64,000 bases of DNA from Cyanobacteria bacterium SZAS-4 (GCA_018266255.1 JAFEAT010000025.1:1-64000); one strand, 5' to 3'; numbered from the stretch's first letter, positions 42,164 to 52,177 are shown. Program-made: numbers and translations. Notes: generated by a model from the letters alone, not told the origin.

Positions 42164-43507
42164 ATGGTGTCATTGTTGAGCGATCGGCGTCTAAGCCGTG
42201 CCTGTACGACTTTGATATTTTGTGCCGTCCTGAATTTTGCTCTCTGTGCGCAAAAGTCGATGGCGCAGAATTTTACAGCACCAAATAACATCATCGGTAA
42301 CGGTCTTCTCGCCCAGGCGCAGATTCAAGACGTTAGACCGACAACCATTATTCCAACAGATTTGGTTCCGCTTCCTGCTGCAGAAGAGCGCGAAACTTAT
42401 GGTGACACTATCAAGTTGAAAGTGCTGCAGGTGCTGCCGGCGAAGTTGTATTTCAATGCTAATTGCGAAACTTCATTCCGAAATGAAACTAACGTCTTTC
42501 AAACGCTGATGAAAAGACAAACGCTGCGAAAGTTGGATATCGGTCCTGCCTTTTACGAACTTTCTGCGGCTGATCAAGCTGCGGTGCTGAGCCCGGTCAA
42601 AATCACGTCAAGGAATGACAATGTATTTCGTGTGTTTCCAAACGTGACTGCAGGATGGGCTTTCACTCCAAGAACGCGTGTTTATTCCAATTATTTCTTC
42701 ATTCGCGACAATCTCTTCCACAATCCTGGTTTGAACACAAACATTCAGTCGATCGGTGGTGGCATTCAGCACGACATTCCACTGGGCAAGAAAGCTAATC
42801 TCCAGGGCAATCTACAGTTTCGTGAACTGTATCAAACTAATCAAATTTCTGTTTTTGACTATTTACCAGGGCTTACTCTCTCTTATTATTTAACGCCACG
42901 GACGGTGCTCTACACGAGTGCACTGCTTCAGATGCGCGGCAAACGTGCATTTTGCGCACCGACTCGAGAGATCGATCCTTTCTATACGTTTGGTGGTTTT
43001 TATCAAAAGGGGTTGTGGTCATTTTCTGCAACTGGAACGTTCCTACAGAATTTTCGAGAACCTTTTCGTCGCAATGCATTGATTCCGATCAATAACTATT
43101 CTTGGATTTTAGATTTCGAACTCGACCGTCAACTGAGTAAAAAGCTTCCCGGAGCCCAAGTTTTTGTGCGTGCGGAGCCGATTTATAACTTTCATTCGCG
43201 AGGCACGACGGGACTTTCCGGCGTCGACTTCAGAATATTCTATGGGTTGAAGGTTGCAGTCGGTAAGCAGCCGTTGACTTCAGCTATGCAACTTCTGCGG
43301 GATCAATTGCAAGAAACTTCTCCTGCTGTGCCAAAGCAAGGCGACCCTGGTGTCTCAGCACCTTCGACTTCTTCATTGCCTAGACCTAAGGTCGCTCATG
43401 AGATGCAACCTATTCACGGTGTGATGAATGCGAGTGGCGCGACAAATGCGGCTCTGCCAGCCGTTCAGACGCCACTAGCAACAGCCTCGAACAGCCCATC
43501 GATATAG
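42164..43507 (+). CDS. Probable outer-membrane beta-barrel protein
   Basis: The 447-residue protein has a signal peptide (TTLIFCAVLNFALCAQKSMAQ). From about residue 145 it shows alternating aromatic and polar strands typical of a barrel: NVTAGWAFTPRTRVYSNYFF, IGGGIQHDIPLGKKANLQGN, LTLSYYLTPRTVLYTSALLQ, WSFSATGTFLQNF, QVFVRAEPIYNF and VDFRIFYGLKVAV. A proline- and alanine-rich tail of about 80 residues follows. The start is an ATG with a weak ribosome site. It probably sits in the outer membrane. No family is recognised. Confidence 0.72.
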   Translation: MVSLLSDRRLSRACTTLIFCAVLNFALCAQKSMAQNFTAPNNIIGNGLLAQAQIQDVRPTTIIPTDLVPLPAAEERETYGDTIKLKVLQVLPAKLYFNANCETSFRNETNVFQTLMKRQTLRKLDIGPAFYELSAADQAAVLSPVKITSRNDNVFRVFPNVTAGWAFTPRTRVYSNYFFIRDNLFHNPGLNTNIQSIGGGIQHDIPLGKKANLQGNLQFRELYQTNQISVFDYLPGLTLSYYLTPRTVLYTSALLQMRGKRAFCAPTREIDPFYTFGGFYQKGLWSFSATGTFLQNFREPFRRNALIPINNYSWILDFELDRQLSKKLPGAQVFVRAEPIYNFHSRGTTGLSGVDFRIFYGLKVAVGKQPLTSAMQLLRDQLQETSPAVPKQGDPGVSAPSTSSLPRPKVAHEMQPIHGVMNASGATNAALPAVQTPLATASNSPSI

Positions 43508-43654
43508 TATTCGGTTTATTCGGGTGGACTAAAGATCAATCCTCGGGGTGATCTGATTAGTTTCGCCTAACTGTCATATTCGGAGAGTAGCCAGCGAGTC
43601 GATAAGTTGCTTGCGGCAAAAAAGTGTCACTCCATTGAGAGTTAGGAGGTCGTT

Positions 43655-45958
43655 ATGGGTTCACAATTTGGAACGAAGCTCTGCGGAGCAAGCCGCACTG
43701 CCGTCCTCGTTGCAGTGTCATTGCAGATTTCGTTACTTACGCCTGCGTTCGCGGGTAACGGATTGCTTGGTTTAGGCGGTGGTGGCAGCGGCGGTGGCGG
43801 GGGATTAGTTCCCACTTTAACCAATGTGCTCTCGCCCGTTGTAGCCCCAGTCGCTAGAGTGGCGGCTCCTGTTACTGGCGGTGCCTCAGCATCACCAGTA
43901 TCGAGTGTTCTGGCACCGGTGAACGCAGTGGTGGCCCCGGTCAGAGCAATTATCTCAGCCCCGGTTGCCGGTGGCGGCATCAGTGGAGTTCTTGCTCCAG
44001 TGAGAACAGGCAATATCGGCGCTGTTTTTGCACCTATTAGTGGCGGCGGTCTCAGTTCTGTCATTGCACCCGTGCGAACTGGCGGTATCGGAGCACTCTC
44101 TCCGATTACCAATCTTGGATCAGTTATCGCACCTGTTGTGAGGTCTGGCGGGATTGGCGCGTTTGCCCCTATCAGTGGTGGCTCGCTCGGCTCAGTCATC
44201 GCACCAATCACTGCACCAATTGCAGCGCCTATAGCTGGCGGACGTCTGGGCGCTGGCGTGTTGGCGCCCGTGACAGCACCTATCACCGCGAATGTCCTGG
44301 GCGGAGGGGTACTGGCGCCTGTAACCGCACCAATCAGTGGTGGCAACGTTGGCGCCGGAATCATTGCACCGGTCACGGCTCCAATTCTCGGCGGTAACAA
44401 CGGAGCTGGTGTGCTTGCTCCAGTTACAGTACCAGTTTTAGGAGGTAACACTGGCAATGTTGGGCTCAGCGGTCTGCTTGGCTCAGTCACAGCCCCAGTT
44501 ACAGCCCCAGTTTTAGGAGGTAGCACAGGCAACGTCGGACTCGGTGGAGTGCTCACACCGATTACAGCACCGATATTAGGAGGTAGCACAGGCAACGGAG
44601 CACTTGGCTCAATCACTGCACCAATACTTGGAGGAAACATTGGTAACGGCGCACTTGGAGCGATTACAGCACCAATTCTGGGAGGCAATACAGGCAACGG
44701 CGCTCTTGGCGGAGCACTCGGATCGATCACAGCACCAATTCTTGGAGGTAACACTGGCAACGGCGGACTGAATCTGAATCTTGGCAGTTTGATTGGTCCT
44801 GTGGCAGGCGGAAATCTTGGTGGCATTCTTGCTCCAATCAATGCCAGCCTCGGCAACATCACGGCTCCAATTACTGGCGGAATACTTGCTCCGGTAAATG
44901 TTTCCAACTTGGGCGGATTGCTTAACCCTGTCACTTCTATCGCGAATGGCAGCGTGCTAGCCCCGATCGGAGCAAGTAACATCGCTAATGGACTTCTCGG
45001 TAGCGTTACAGCCAGAGCGCTGAACGGCGGTATTCTCAATGGCGGCGTCCTCAATTCGCTCGGAGCTACATTGACTACTGGAGCACTTGCACCAGTCAAT
45101 ACCGGTTCGTTGCTCAATGCGAACTTGCTCTCACCTGTGAATATCGCGAGTAATCCTCTCTCGAGTTTGGGTGCCATCAATGCACTGAACAACGTGATGG
45201 TTCCAATAACATCCAATCCATCGGTAAGCGTTGGTGATGTCAATCCTTCGGTTGGCTTGAGCACTGGTAACATCTTGTCCACAGCCCTGGGACCAATCAC
45301 TGGCACCTCCGGTAGTGCAGGAATTCTTTCTGGCACTAGCGTGTTGCAAAACGGATCTGTGATTGGAGACGTGCTTCCATCACTGACTAAGCTCGGTGTA
45401 GCAGATGGTGCGCTGAGCAACGTCGCTAACGACCTGAACGTTCAAGTGCCTAGTCTCGTTAAGGTGGCAGGTGATAGCACCAATGTTCTGGTCTCAGGTT
45501 TGGGAGGACTTGTAGCACCGATCGTTCCAGTGCCAGGTGGACACACTCACCCAACACCAACTCCTCAACCTACTCCTGATCCAACGCCAACACCTACACC
45601 GACCCCAACACCTACACCCACTCCGACTCCTGAACCAACACCAGAACCAACACCGACTCCTACACCAACTCCAGACCCTGGTCATGGTGGTCACGGTGGC
45701 AATCCGAATCCTGGTCATGGTGGCGGCAACCCAGATCCAAGACAAGGTGGAGATTCAACTGATCCAGGTGTCGGTCATGGACACGGCCATGGTGGTTCCC
45801 TGCCTACTCCAACTGATCCTCCTCACGCTTGGCCAGTTCCAACGCCAGGTCACGGAAGTGATGGTAGCCATGGAAGTGATGTTGGTCACAGCACTGCCCC
45901 ACACTCAGGAGCACCAACAACTCCCGATCCGGACCATCCGATCCACACTTCTAACTAG
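43655..45958 (+). CDS. Large secreted repeat protein (Ala-Pro-Ile/Gly-Gly-Asn repeats, Pro-Thr and Gly-His tail)
   Basis: The 767-residue protein has an AGGAGG ribosome site and a signal peptide ending PAFA. Residues about 50-400 repeat an API/VTAPxLGGNTGNG unit of roughly 15-25 residues, for example SITAPILGGNTGNG. A less regular stretch follows. The tail (about 620-767) is a Pro-Thr run (PTPTPTPTPTPEPT) and then Gly-His-rich segments (GHGHGHGGS). It seems to be exported and surface-exposed. It has no enzyme motif. A 592-codon antisense frame within it is a by-product of the repeats. A standard terminator follows at 45987. Confidence 0.82.
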   Translation: MGSQFGTKLCGASRTAVLVAVSLQISLLTPAFAGNGLLGLGGGGSGGGGGLVPTLTNVLSPVVAPVARVAAPVTGGASASPVSSVLAPVNAVVAPVRAIISAPVAGGGISGVLAPVRTGNIGAVFAPISGGGLSSVIAPVRTGGIGALSPITNLGSVIAPVVRSGGIGAFAPISGGSLGSVIAPITAPIAAPIAGGRLGAGVLAPVTAPITANVLGGGVLAPVTAPISGGNVGAGIIAPVTAPILGGNNGAGVLAPVTVPVLGGNTGNVGLSGLLGSVTAPVTAPVLGGSTGNVGLGGVLTPITAPILGGSTGNGALGSITAPILGGNIGNGALGAITAPILGGNTGNGALGGALGSITAPILGGNTGNGGLNLNLGSLIGPVAGGNLGGILAPINASLGNITAPITGGILAPVNVSNLGGLLNPVTSIANGSVLAPIGASNIANGLLGSVTARALNGGILNGGVLNSLGATLTTGALAPVNTGSLLNANLLSPVNIASNPLSSLGAINALNNVMVPITSNPSVSVGDVNPSVGLSTGNILSTALGPITGTSGSAGILSGTSVLQNGSVIGDVLPSLTKLGVADGALSNVANDLNVQVPSLVKVAGDSTNVLVSGLGGLVAPIVPVPGGHTHPTPTPQPTPDPTPTPTPTPTPTPTPTPEPTPEPTPTPTPTPDPGHGGHGGNPNPGHGGGNPDPRQGGDSTDPGVGHGHGHGGSLPTPTDPPHAWPVPTPGHGSDGSHGSDVGHSTAPHSGAPTTPDPDHPIHTSN
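44230..44780 (+). repeat. Degenerate in-frame repeats in the secreted protein
   Basis: Units of about 45-75 bases resembling gcaccaattcttggaggtaacactggcaa recur with small changes. They keep the reading frame and encode API/VLGGNTGNG-type units. Such arrays can expand or shrink by recombination. Confidence 0.8.
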
Positions 45959-45986
45959 TTTTTTTCCACGACACTGAAGCCAAATC

Positions 45987-46021
45987 AAAATGACGGACTG
46001 ACCCCCCGTCATTTTGTTTTT
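45987..46021 (+). terminator. Rho-independent terminator
   Basis: A perfect ten-base-pair stem (AAAATGACGG with CCGTCATTTT) with a nine-base loop is followed by GTTTTT. It closes the large secreted repeat protein gene. Confidence 0.9.
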
Positions 46022-46168
46022 GCGTAGACACAGGGTTAGGGTTCACCCATAGGTTTGAATGAGCTTTTGATTTCCCTCCTAGAGGTAATAGAGTCTAGCC
46101 AATGACGATGAGATGCTGATTGTATCCAGCACTGCATCTGGTGCTGATGGCTTCAGGAGGATACATAG

Positions 46169-47560
46169 ATGATTCGCATTCGTACGGTCAGCGCGATGCT
46201 CGCTACTCTTATCTCACTTACAAATAGTTCTGCCGTTCTGGCTGATGCACTTGGTGTTTCGGAGGCAAATGTTCAAGAGAGTCTGAGCCTTCCCAGCTTT
46301 GCCAATGCAGCCTCGGGAATCGACCAGAGTGCCAATGCTGAAGCATTAAGGTCACAAGTCTTGAGACGTACAGAGAAAAAACCTCTGCCGCTGCCAAAGG
46401 CTAGTCCAAAAAAGAGCGTAAAAGTTCCACAAGGTCATCAATACTTTGTTTGTTTTACGGGACCTGGTCAAGTATCTGCCGGTGACATCAAAGAAAATAA
46501 AGAAGCTATCGCGCTCGGCGAACCCGGCACGATCTTCAGTAGTTCTGACAAAGGTGTCAATTTGCAAACTGGTTGTTTGCTTATTGGTACGAGAAACAAT
46601 CCGCTCTTTATAAATGCTGGCGAAAGCAAGATCGATGTTCAGCCCAATTCATCGGTCATGGTTGACTTAAGTGATTCGCATGCAGTCGAGTGCATAAACG
46701 GTTCGGCGTCTTTGACGCGAAGCGATGGCTCGATTTCTCAAGCTTTAGCGCACCAACAAGTTTCCATGAATTTGCCTGCGCCTGCGCAACCTGTTTTTAA
46801 AGACCCATTCTTTAAAGAAGTAACGAGGTCAAAATTTTTACTGTCAGCAACTAGAGACACCACCGAAACAAACAAAGCGAACTTGCACTCGTTGCATGCA
46901 AATCTTCTCGCCGCATCGACTGCTGAAGCCAAACATGGTCAGGAGCCAGCGCGAATATTTCCTTCTACTGGAGCTGTCTTCGGTTTAGTTCGTCCTTATC
47001 TGATGCAAATCACTGAAGGATCCATGCTTGTCGATTTGCCTTTTGGCTGTGCTATTCAAACACCGTTTGGATTGATTCAAGGAACCAAGCGCGCATCGAT
47101 AGCTCTTCAACTAAGCCCAGCATCACTTTTTGCGGGCAACTGTACAATTGCGGCAACGATGGTGCTCAAATCAAACGGCCATTCATTTCCGGAGCATGTT
47201 GGACGAAGCGTAATGGTTGTTTCTGGTATTGCTGTGCCAGGCGCGACAATAACAGACGGCATTGCTCGCAGGCGCCTGCATGCATACTGTGATGGTTGCA
47301 TAACTGGAATTACAGCAGATTTCTCGGTGCTTTCATTTGTGCAAGGATGTCGTAGTTTGAGGCTTGCAATTATGCAACCTATTTCCAAAAGAGAGACTTC
47401 GTTCGGTGGCAGTTTCCTGAAATCAATGGCTGCGCTCTACACAGTAACGGCATCCTACGGTTCGTATTACGCTACTCCTGAAATCCCCAAGCATACGCAG
47501 GTCGGAGAGTTCGTTCCGCCGCCAGAGGTGGTAAAGCTGCTCGCTCAAAATGTGCAATGA
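46169..47560 (+). CDS. Secreted FecR-like protein
   Basis: The 463-residue protein has an AGGAGG ribosome site and a signal peptide ending AVLA. Two segments look like FecR-type beta repeats: residues about 140-190 (NAGESKIDVQPNSSVMVDLS, then GSASLTRSDG) and about 275-330 (ITEGSMLVDLPFGCAIQTPF, GLIQGTKRASIAL). FecR domains normally sit outside the cell and signal to sigma factors or act as structural modules. No FecI sigma gene is nearby; the next genes are two response regulators. It was assigned by pattern only. Confidence 0.65.
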   Translation: MIRIRTVSAMLATLISLTNSSAVLADALGVSEANVQESLSLPSFANAASGIDQSANAEALRSQVLRRTEKKPLPLPKASPKKSVKVPQGHQYFVCFTGPGQVSAGDIKENKEAIALGEPGTIFSSSDKGVNLQTGCLLIGTRNNPLFINAGESKIDVQPNSSVMVDLSDSHAVECINGSASLTRSDGSISQALAHQQVSMNLPAPAQPVFKDPFFKEVTRSKFLLSATRDTTETNKANLHSLHANLLAASTAEAKHGQEPARIFPSTGAVFGLVRPYLMQITEGSMLVDLPFGCAIQTPFGLIQGTKRASIALQLSPASLFAGNCTIAATMVLKSNGHSFPEHVGRSVMVVSGIAVPGATITDGIARRRLHAYCDGCITGITADFSVLSFVQGCRSLRLAIMQPISKRETSFGGSFLKSMAALYTVTASYGSYYATPEIPKHTQVGEFVPPPEVVKLLAQNVQ

Positions 47561-47643
47561 AGTTCCAATTGTGTTGTTGGATTCCACAGTGATATTTCTG
47601 TATCAGGAAGAGTCAAACCGCAATCAAACTTCGGTGGTGCCCA

Positions 47644-48258
47644 ATGTACATAACTGGTCAAGTGTCTGTTTTTCTGGGTGTTCGTGATCCAAACGCTTGT
47701 GCTAAATTGCGCAGTCAGCTTGTCGACTATGAACACTTAAATGTAGTTGGATTCGCTCATCAATCAAGCGACATCGTCGTTGCTGTGGGCAAGTTAAAGC
47801 CTGATGTTTTGATTGTTGATGCTTCCATAGTTGGTAACTCACCGGAAACTTTCGGCGATGTGATCAGAAACAGCTCTGAACATACAAAAATCCTACTGCT
47901 CGGATTTCAGGGAACTTTGCAAGACTTTTTGCCAATGTTCCAACATGGAATTTATGGAAGCTGTTCAGCTGCTACGACTTCGAATCTAATCAAAATTGCA
48001 GTTGAATCTGTGATGAAGGGAAGCGTTTGGTTTCAGCCCGGCGTCGCCAACGTGCCATGCAAAGTCAACTCTCTCTCTGTAAGAGAGAAGGAAGTTTTGA
48101 AACTGGTCATGAACGGACATCGCAATGCATCGATCGCGCAAGTTTTAAAGATCAGTCCTGAAACTGTGAAATCTCATATGCATCGAATGATGGAAAAACT
48201 GGTTGTTCACAGCAGAACGCAATTGGTCGTAGAAGCTATAAGACTACAAGTCTGTTAA
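47644..48258 (+). CDS. LuxR/NarL-type regulator with partly degenerate receiver
   Basis: The 204-residue protein has a receiver-like domain (1-125) and a complete LuxR helix-turn-helix (LSVREKEVLKLVMNGHRNAS, then SPETVKSHMHRMMEKL). The receiver keeps an aspartate at the usual place (DVLIVDAS, D59), but the N-terminal acidic pair is missing (SVFLGVRD) and the conserved lysine loop is replaced by GSCSAAT. Phosphorylation is doubtful. It is 12 bases upstream of a second LuxR-type gene, so both are made together. Confidence 0.88.
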   Translation: MYITGQVSVFLGVRDPNACAKLRSQLVDYEHLNVVGFAHQSSDIVVAVGKLKPDVLIVDASIVGNSPETFGDVIRNSSEHTKILLLGFQGTLQDFLPMFQHGIYGSCSAATTSNLIKIAVESVMKGSVWFQPGVANVPCKVNSLSVREKEVLKLVMNGHRNASIAQVLKISPETVKSHMHRMMEKLVVHSRTQLVVEAIRLQVC

Positions 48259-48270
48259 GAGGGTCGGGTC

Positions 48271-49074
48271 ATGACTACAACTTTAAATACTGCAAGTGGC
48301 GTTGCCACCAGTTTCAGTGAACTAACCAATCAGGTTAATGTTGTTCTTGTAAGCGATTGCGAGATCTCGATGGCCGGATTGAAAACAGTGCTTCGCAAAA
48401 GTGGCAGAATTACAGTAGTCTCGGAATGTGAAAGTCTGGATGACGTAGCAGCCACGTGTTTGACTTTAACTCCGGAAATTGTCATCTTCAATGTCGCTGC
48501 ATCGAAAGACGAAATTTGCCGTGTTGCAGAAAGTGTCACTGCCGCGTCTAAATCAACTCGAATGATCGTTATGAATAAGACTTGGACTGTCGGTCAGATC
48601 GCTGAAGCTTTTTCTCGAGGTATTCTCGGGTTTCTGACACCACCGAACCCAGCTGGATGCCTGATGATTGCACTCGAATCAGTAGTTCGTGGATGCCTGT
48701 GGATAGGACCAAATCCGCTGATGGTATCTGAACAACAAAAACTCGAGAGTTCTGCACCTTTTGGTCGGGGTGATACTGCCGGCAGTTCTTCGGCGAAAGA
48801 TGCGCTCTCGCCTCGTGAAGCTGAAATCGCAGCCCTCGTCTCTCAGGGGTTGAGCAATCGCGCTATCTCGGAAGTGCTGATAATTACCGTTGATACAGTC
48901 AAATCACATATCCATCACATTATGACTAAATTGGATGTGCGCGACCGAACTCAGATTGTGATGAAGTTGAATCCACTTGCTCAAGAAGTATTGCACCGCC
49001 GTCCACCGTTCGATATTACACCCAGTCCGTTAAGCACTAGACTAAGTGCGAGATTCAGGGCAGTGGCTTCGTAA
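48271..49074 (+). CDS. LuxR/NarL-type regulator with receiver lacking the phospho-Asp
   Basis: The 267-residue protein has AGAGGG upstream. The receiver-like domain (about 22-145) has N74 where the phospho-acceptor aspartate should be (IVIFNVAAS, codon AAT at 48490), and FLTPPNP where the conserved lysine is expected. The LuxR helix-turn-helix is complete (LSPREAEIAALVSQGLSNRA, then TVDTVKSHIHHIMTKLDVRD). It should bind DNA without classical phosphorylation, perhaps by pairing with the regulator encoded just upstream or by sensing another ligand. Confidence 0.9.
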   Translation: MTTTLNTASGVATSFSELTNQVNVVLVSDCEISMAGLKTVLRKSGRITVVSECESLDDVAATCLTLTPEIVIFNVAASKDEICRVAESVTAASKSTRMIVMNKTWTVGQIAEAFSRGILGFLTPPNPAGCLMIALESVVRGCLWIGPNPLMVSEQQKLESSAPFGRGDTAGSSSAKDALSPREAEIAALVSQGLSNRAISEVLIITVDTVKSHIHHIMTKLDVRDRTQIVMKLNPLAQEVLHRRPPFDITPSPLSTRLSARFRAVAS

Positions 49075-49166
49075 GCCCCCGATGAAATACGCACCCGAAG
49101 AGATAAGCACCCGCAGAATTGAGTGACTATTCGCGCGAGTTCCACAAAGAGGCGGCTAGCTGCGGA

Positions 49167-49865
49167 CTAGCTGCTTCTGGGCGACATGTATCGAAGATTC
49201 CAAACTTCCATCGCTTTCTCGCGCTTCTTGGCACCACTTTCTTCCATTAGTTTTCTATCTGAACTCGAAAGGATTTTGTCGAAGATTCTATCTGCGATAT
49301 TTGCTGCTGCTTTGGAAGTACTGTAGCCAAGTTCACTAGCAATTTTAGACCAGCTTTTACCGTGGCTAAGCAATTCCATGAGCCTGGCTTCTTTTGGCGA
49401 AATTTCGTTGCGGAAAAACACATGGCGCATTTCATTGGACACCAAAATTACTTGACCACGGATAGCCACTTTCAATTCGTTGAGCATGGTCAGCATGTCT
49501 GCTGTTCTTGTGTTTTTGCAAAGGTAGCCATCGCAACCAGAGGTGAGTGCCCTCTTCCCATCCTCAGCGTCGCGTGAACTGGTGAGGATGATCACTGTGC
49601 CGTAAAAATTTGCTGTCTGTCGCATCTCTTGCAGCAGCCGAATGCCTGCCGATGCTGAGACTGTGCTGTCGTGTGCCGCACGTGGTAAGCGCAAATCTTG
49701 CAGAACGCAGTGGATGCCAGCGAACTCTTCAGACCGAATGAATTGCAATGCATCGTTTTCGTTATTGATTACACGAACGATTTCTAGATCAGGTTCTTCT
49801 TCCAAACACTCCTGCAGTATGGAAGCGAAATCTTCATCATCTTCGATTATCAAGATCCTGGTCAT
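49167..49865 (-). CDS. Response regulator with LuxR-like helix-turn-helix
   Basis: The 232-residue protein has an intact receiver: acidic pair IIEDDED, phospho-acceptor in VLQDLRLP, the Thr at ILTSS and the lysine in GYLCKN. The output region (about 150-200) reads ISPKEARLMELLSHGKSWSK and continues with IASELGYSTSKAAANIADRI, a helix-turn-helix shifted from the usual LuxR consensus. Its ATG is 21 bases after the stop of the CHASE2 kinase gene, on the same strand, so the two form a two-component pair. It converges on the LuxR-type gene at 48271. Confidence 0.9.
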   Translation of the reverse strand: MTRILIIEDDEDFASILQECLEEEPDLEIVRVINNENDALQFIRSEEFAGIHCVLQDLRLPRAAHDSTVSASAGIRLLQEMRQTANFYGTVIILTSSRDAEDGKRALTSGCDGYLCKNTRTADMLTMLNELKVAIRGQVILVSNEMRHVFFRNEISPKEARLMELLSHGKSWSKIASELGYSTSKAAANIADRIFDKILSSSDRKLMEESGAKKREKAMEVWNLRYMSPRSS

Positions 49866-49885
49866 TTTTCAATCCCCTATTGAAT

Positions 49886-52177
49886 TCAGGCGCAAATTTC
49901 TTCCTGGACTTTCTCTACTTTCGGTGCCATATCATTTACTCTGTCTACCTCCGCGATCTTTGTGGCAGGTAGTGTGAGAGTGAACCTGGTGCCCTCGCCT
50001 ACTGTGCTTTCGACTTTGATAGTGCCTCCCATGCTTTCAATTAATTCCTTCACGATATGTAGTCCCAGTCCTTTTCCGTCTTTGTGGCTTTCAGCGTTCT
50101 GTTTGATTCGATAACCGGCGTCAAAGATGTGATTTAAGTCTGAGCGCGAAATTCCTTTTCCATCATCGGCAACAACAATTGAATGAAATGAATCACTGGC
50201 GATAACCGAGATGGAGACGTTTGTACCGGGTTTGTTGTGCAGCAGCGCATTGCGAGTAAGGTTGTCGATGCACCTGGATATTTCCAGTGGGCGTCCAGAC
50301 ACTGTTGCTATGTCTGAAAGCGTGCAGGTTATGTTGGAATTTCGTTCTTCTGCCAGTGAAGATTGCAGTTTGCAGCAATCGGATGCAACCGAATTCAAAT
50401 CGGTGGTAGTCTGCTCGCGCTCGGGCGCTGTTTGTTTGATTTCATATGAAAGCATCAGTTCGTCCAGCAATTCGCTCAGTCTGTCTGCGGAGTTTGCCAG
50501 GCGTTCAATTTTTTGTGGTGCCGTTGGTGAGTGCAATCCATCTTTCTGTAGTCGCATGATTGTCCAATTGAGAACGCCCACTGGACCGCGCAAGTCGTGA
50601 TTGATTTTGTGCAAGAATTCGACACGCTGTTCGTGTTCTTTTAAAAACTCTCTAGCTTTGGCATGGGCAGCTTGTGCTTGCAGGTCTACACGATGAATCT
50701 CTCGCATCATGACGAGTTTTTCTTCTGCCGCCTGGATGCGGGAACACATAGTCTCCATTCTTTCCTTTTCTCTCTCCCAGGCGATAGATGCGACAGTGCC
50801 GAAGATGATTGCCACCAGCGGTGCTATCACTGGCACTATCAAACCAGCGTATGCGAAAAGGAGGCAGGCTGCCAAAACAGAAAGTGACATGGTGAAGACA
50901 ATTACGACTAGATCCGAGAGCAGGTTTTTCAGTGAGTAGTCGCCAGGGAGTGCGTCATTTTTTCGGATCGTTTCCACCAATTTGCTTCGCCATAGTGCGG
51001 CGATTGCAGCGGCAACGAGCGCGTTTAGAAAAAGCCAGTTAACTGCAGCTAAACCAGATACTTGAGTAGGCCAAGATTTACGACTGATCGTGTCGATTGC
51101 ATTTGCCAGTATTTCGGGACCACTCATGAAGTTGTATCCGAAATTAGTTGTTGACGTGCTGTAGACGTCGACCACTCCATCACCGAGGATTACTATTGCA
51201 TCTTTCAATGTCACGTCGGTAGACCCCGGTGAAGGTTTGACCATCTCCTTCTGACGCTGCGGATCGAGTAGGTATGTGTACGGACGAACGGGATATGAAT
51301 TTGGCGGACCAGCGTAATCGATAATGAGTGGATTGGGAAGCTTCGTATCCTTCAATTCACCAAGAGCGGTGGCAGCTTTCGTCGCAATTGACTCGTAGTC
51401 TTCTCCGTGGTGTCCGCGGATGTTACTGGCCAAGGATCGAACAACTTGATCCTGATCTATCCAAACTCCAGTGCTGCCCGTGTATTTTTTCAAGACGTCA
51501 ACCCCAGGTTCTAGTTTTTTCAATTCAGCTAGAACGCCGCTCGGTGAAGTGGGCACCTCAACTTTTAGTAGATTTGTCGACGTGCTTCGATTGACTGTGC
51601 GTGCCATTAAAACAGGAACTTTATAGCCGGCAAATGCCCCCGTATCGCATTTGTGAATGCTCATGGCGAGACGCGCATCATCTGGTGAATATTGGGGAAA
51701 GTCGTTGTCTAAAATTATGAGTTTGACTTTCGACTTCGCGAGAAATTCAAGCGAGCTGGCAATCGATGCACGCGGCAAAGGCCACTTCAAAAGTGGCTTC
51801 ATCCAGGGATTAATGACGGCTGCTTCGGGCGGAGGTTCGTCTTCGAGTTGATGGTTGAAAATAATAAACTTGTGTTTGATCGGTGGATGATTGTTTTCGA
51901 TCAACCAGCTGAGAGTGTAATCCCAGGCGTGCCACCGTCGTGGAATTTCATGTTTCTCGTGATAGGCGAGTAGCCTGGGCAGATTCAGACGGTCTAAACT
52001 CGCGGGCGTCCACCGTAGCCAATTTCTAGCTTCAAATCGCTGATTGATAGTTTGCAATTCTGCTCGTTTGAATATTCCCGAGTATTCAATGGCGAGCCCG
52101 CTCAAGTACGCGATTACCAAAAATGTTCCGAACAGTCCGTGTGACCGGCGGCTTCGAATCTCCAGTTCGCTTTCCAT
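49886..52177 (-). CDS. CHASE2-domain membrane histidine kinase
   Basis: The 763-residue protein has an N-terminal helix (about 15-31), then an outer CHASE2-type domain (about 32-345; opening ELQTINQRFEARNW, later LIILDNDFPQYSPDDARLAM). Two or three membrane helices (about 365-455) and a coiled coil follow. The kinase core has EFLHKINHDLRGPVGV with the phospho-acceptor histidine, N box NLTRNALLH, G1 DDGKGISRSD and G2 GKGLGLHIVK, all intact. CHASE2 senses an unknown external signal. The response regulator gene at 49865 is its partner. It sits directly downstream of the FecR-like repeat protein on the same strand. Confidence 0.93.
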   Translation of the reverse strand: MESELEIRSRRSHGLFGTFLVIAYLSGLAIEYSGIFKRAELQTINQRFEARNWLRWTPASLDRLNLPRLLAYHEKHEIPRRWHAWDYTLSWLIENNHPPIKHKFIIFNHQLEDEPPPEAAVINPWMKPLLKWPLPRASIASSLEFLAKSKVKLIILDNDFPQYSPDDARLAMSIHKCDTGAFAGYKVPVLMARTVNRSTSTNLLKVEVPTSPSGVLAELKKLEPGVDVLKKYTGSTGVWIDQDQVVRSLASNIRGHHGEDYESIATKAATALGELKDTKLPNPLIIDYAGPPNSYPVRPYTYLLDPQRQKEMVKPSPGSTDVTLKDAIVILGDGVVDVYSTSTTNFGYNFMSGPEILANAIDTISRKSWPTQVSGLAAVNWLFLNALVAAAIAALWRSKLVETIRKNDALPGDYSLKNLLSDLVVIVFTMSLSVLAACLLFAYAGLIVPVIAPLVAIIFGTVASIAWEREKERMETMCSRIQAAEEKLVMMREIHRVDLQAQAAHAKAREFLKEHEQRVEFLHKINHDLRGPVGVLNWTIMRLQKDGLHSPTAPQKIERLANSADRLSELLDELMLSYEIKQTAPEREQTTTDLNSVASDCCKLQSSLAEERNSNITCTLSDIATVSGRPLEISRCIDNLTRNALLHNKPGTNVSISVIASDSFHSIVVADDGKGISRSDLNHIFDAGYRIKQNAESHKDGKGLGLHIVKELIESMGGTIKVESTVGEGTRFTLTLPATKIAEVDRVNDMAPKVEKVQEEICA

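Noticed and set aside
41959..42294. A 111-codon minus-strand frame
   Set aside because: It overlaps the signal peptide of the probable outer-membrane protein in antisense, and no motif supports it.
43642..45420. A 592-codon open frame antisense to the large secreted repeat protein
   Set aside because: It has no ribosome site, and its Pro/Ile/Leu/Gly composition is the mirror of the repeat codons on the plus strand. The plus-strand frame has a signal peptide, an AGGAGG site and a terminator.
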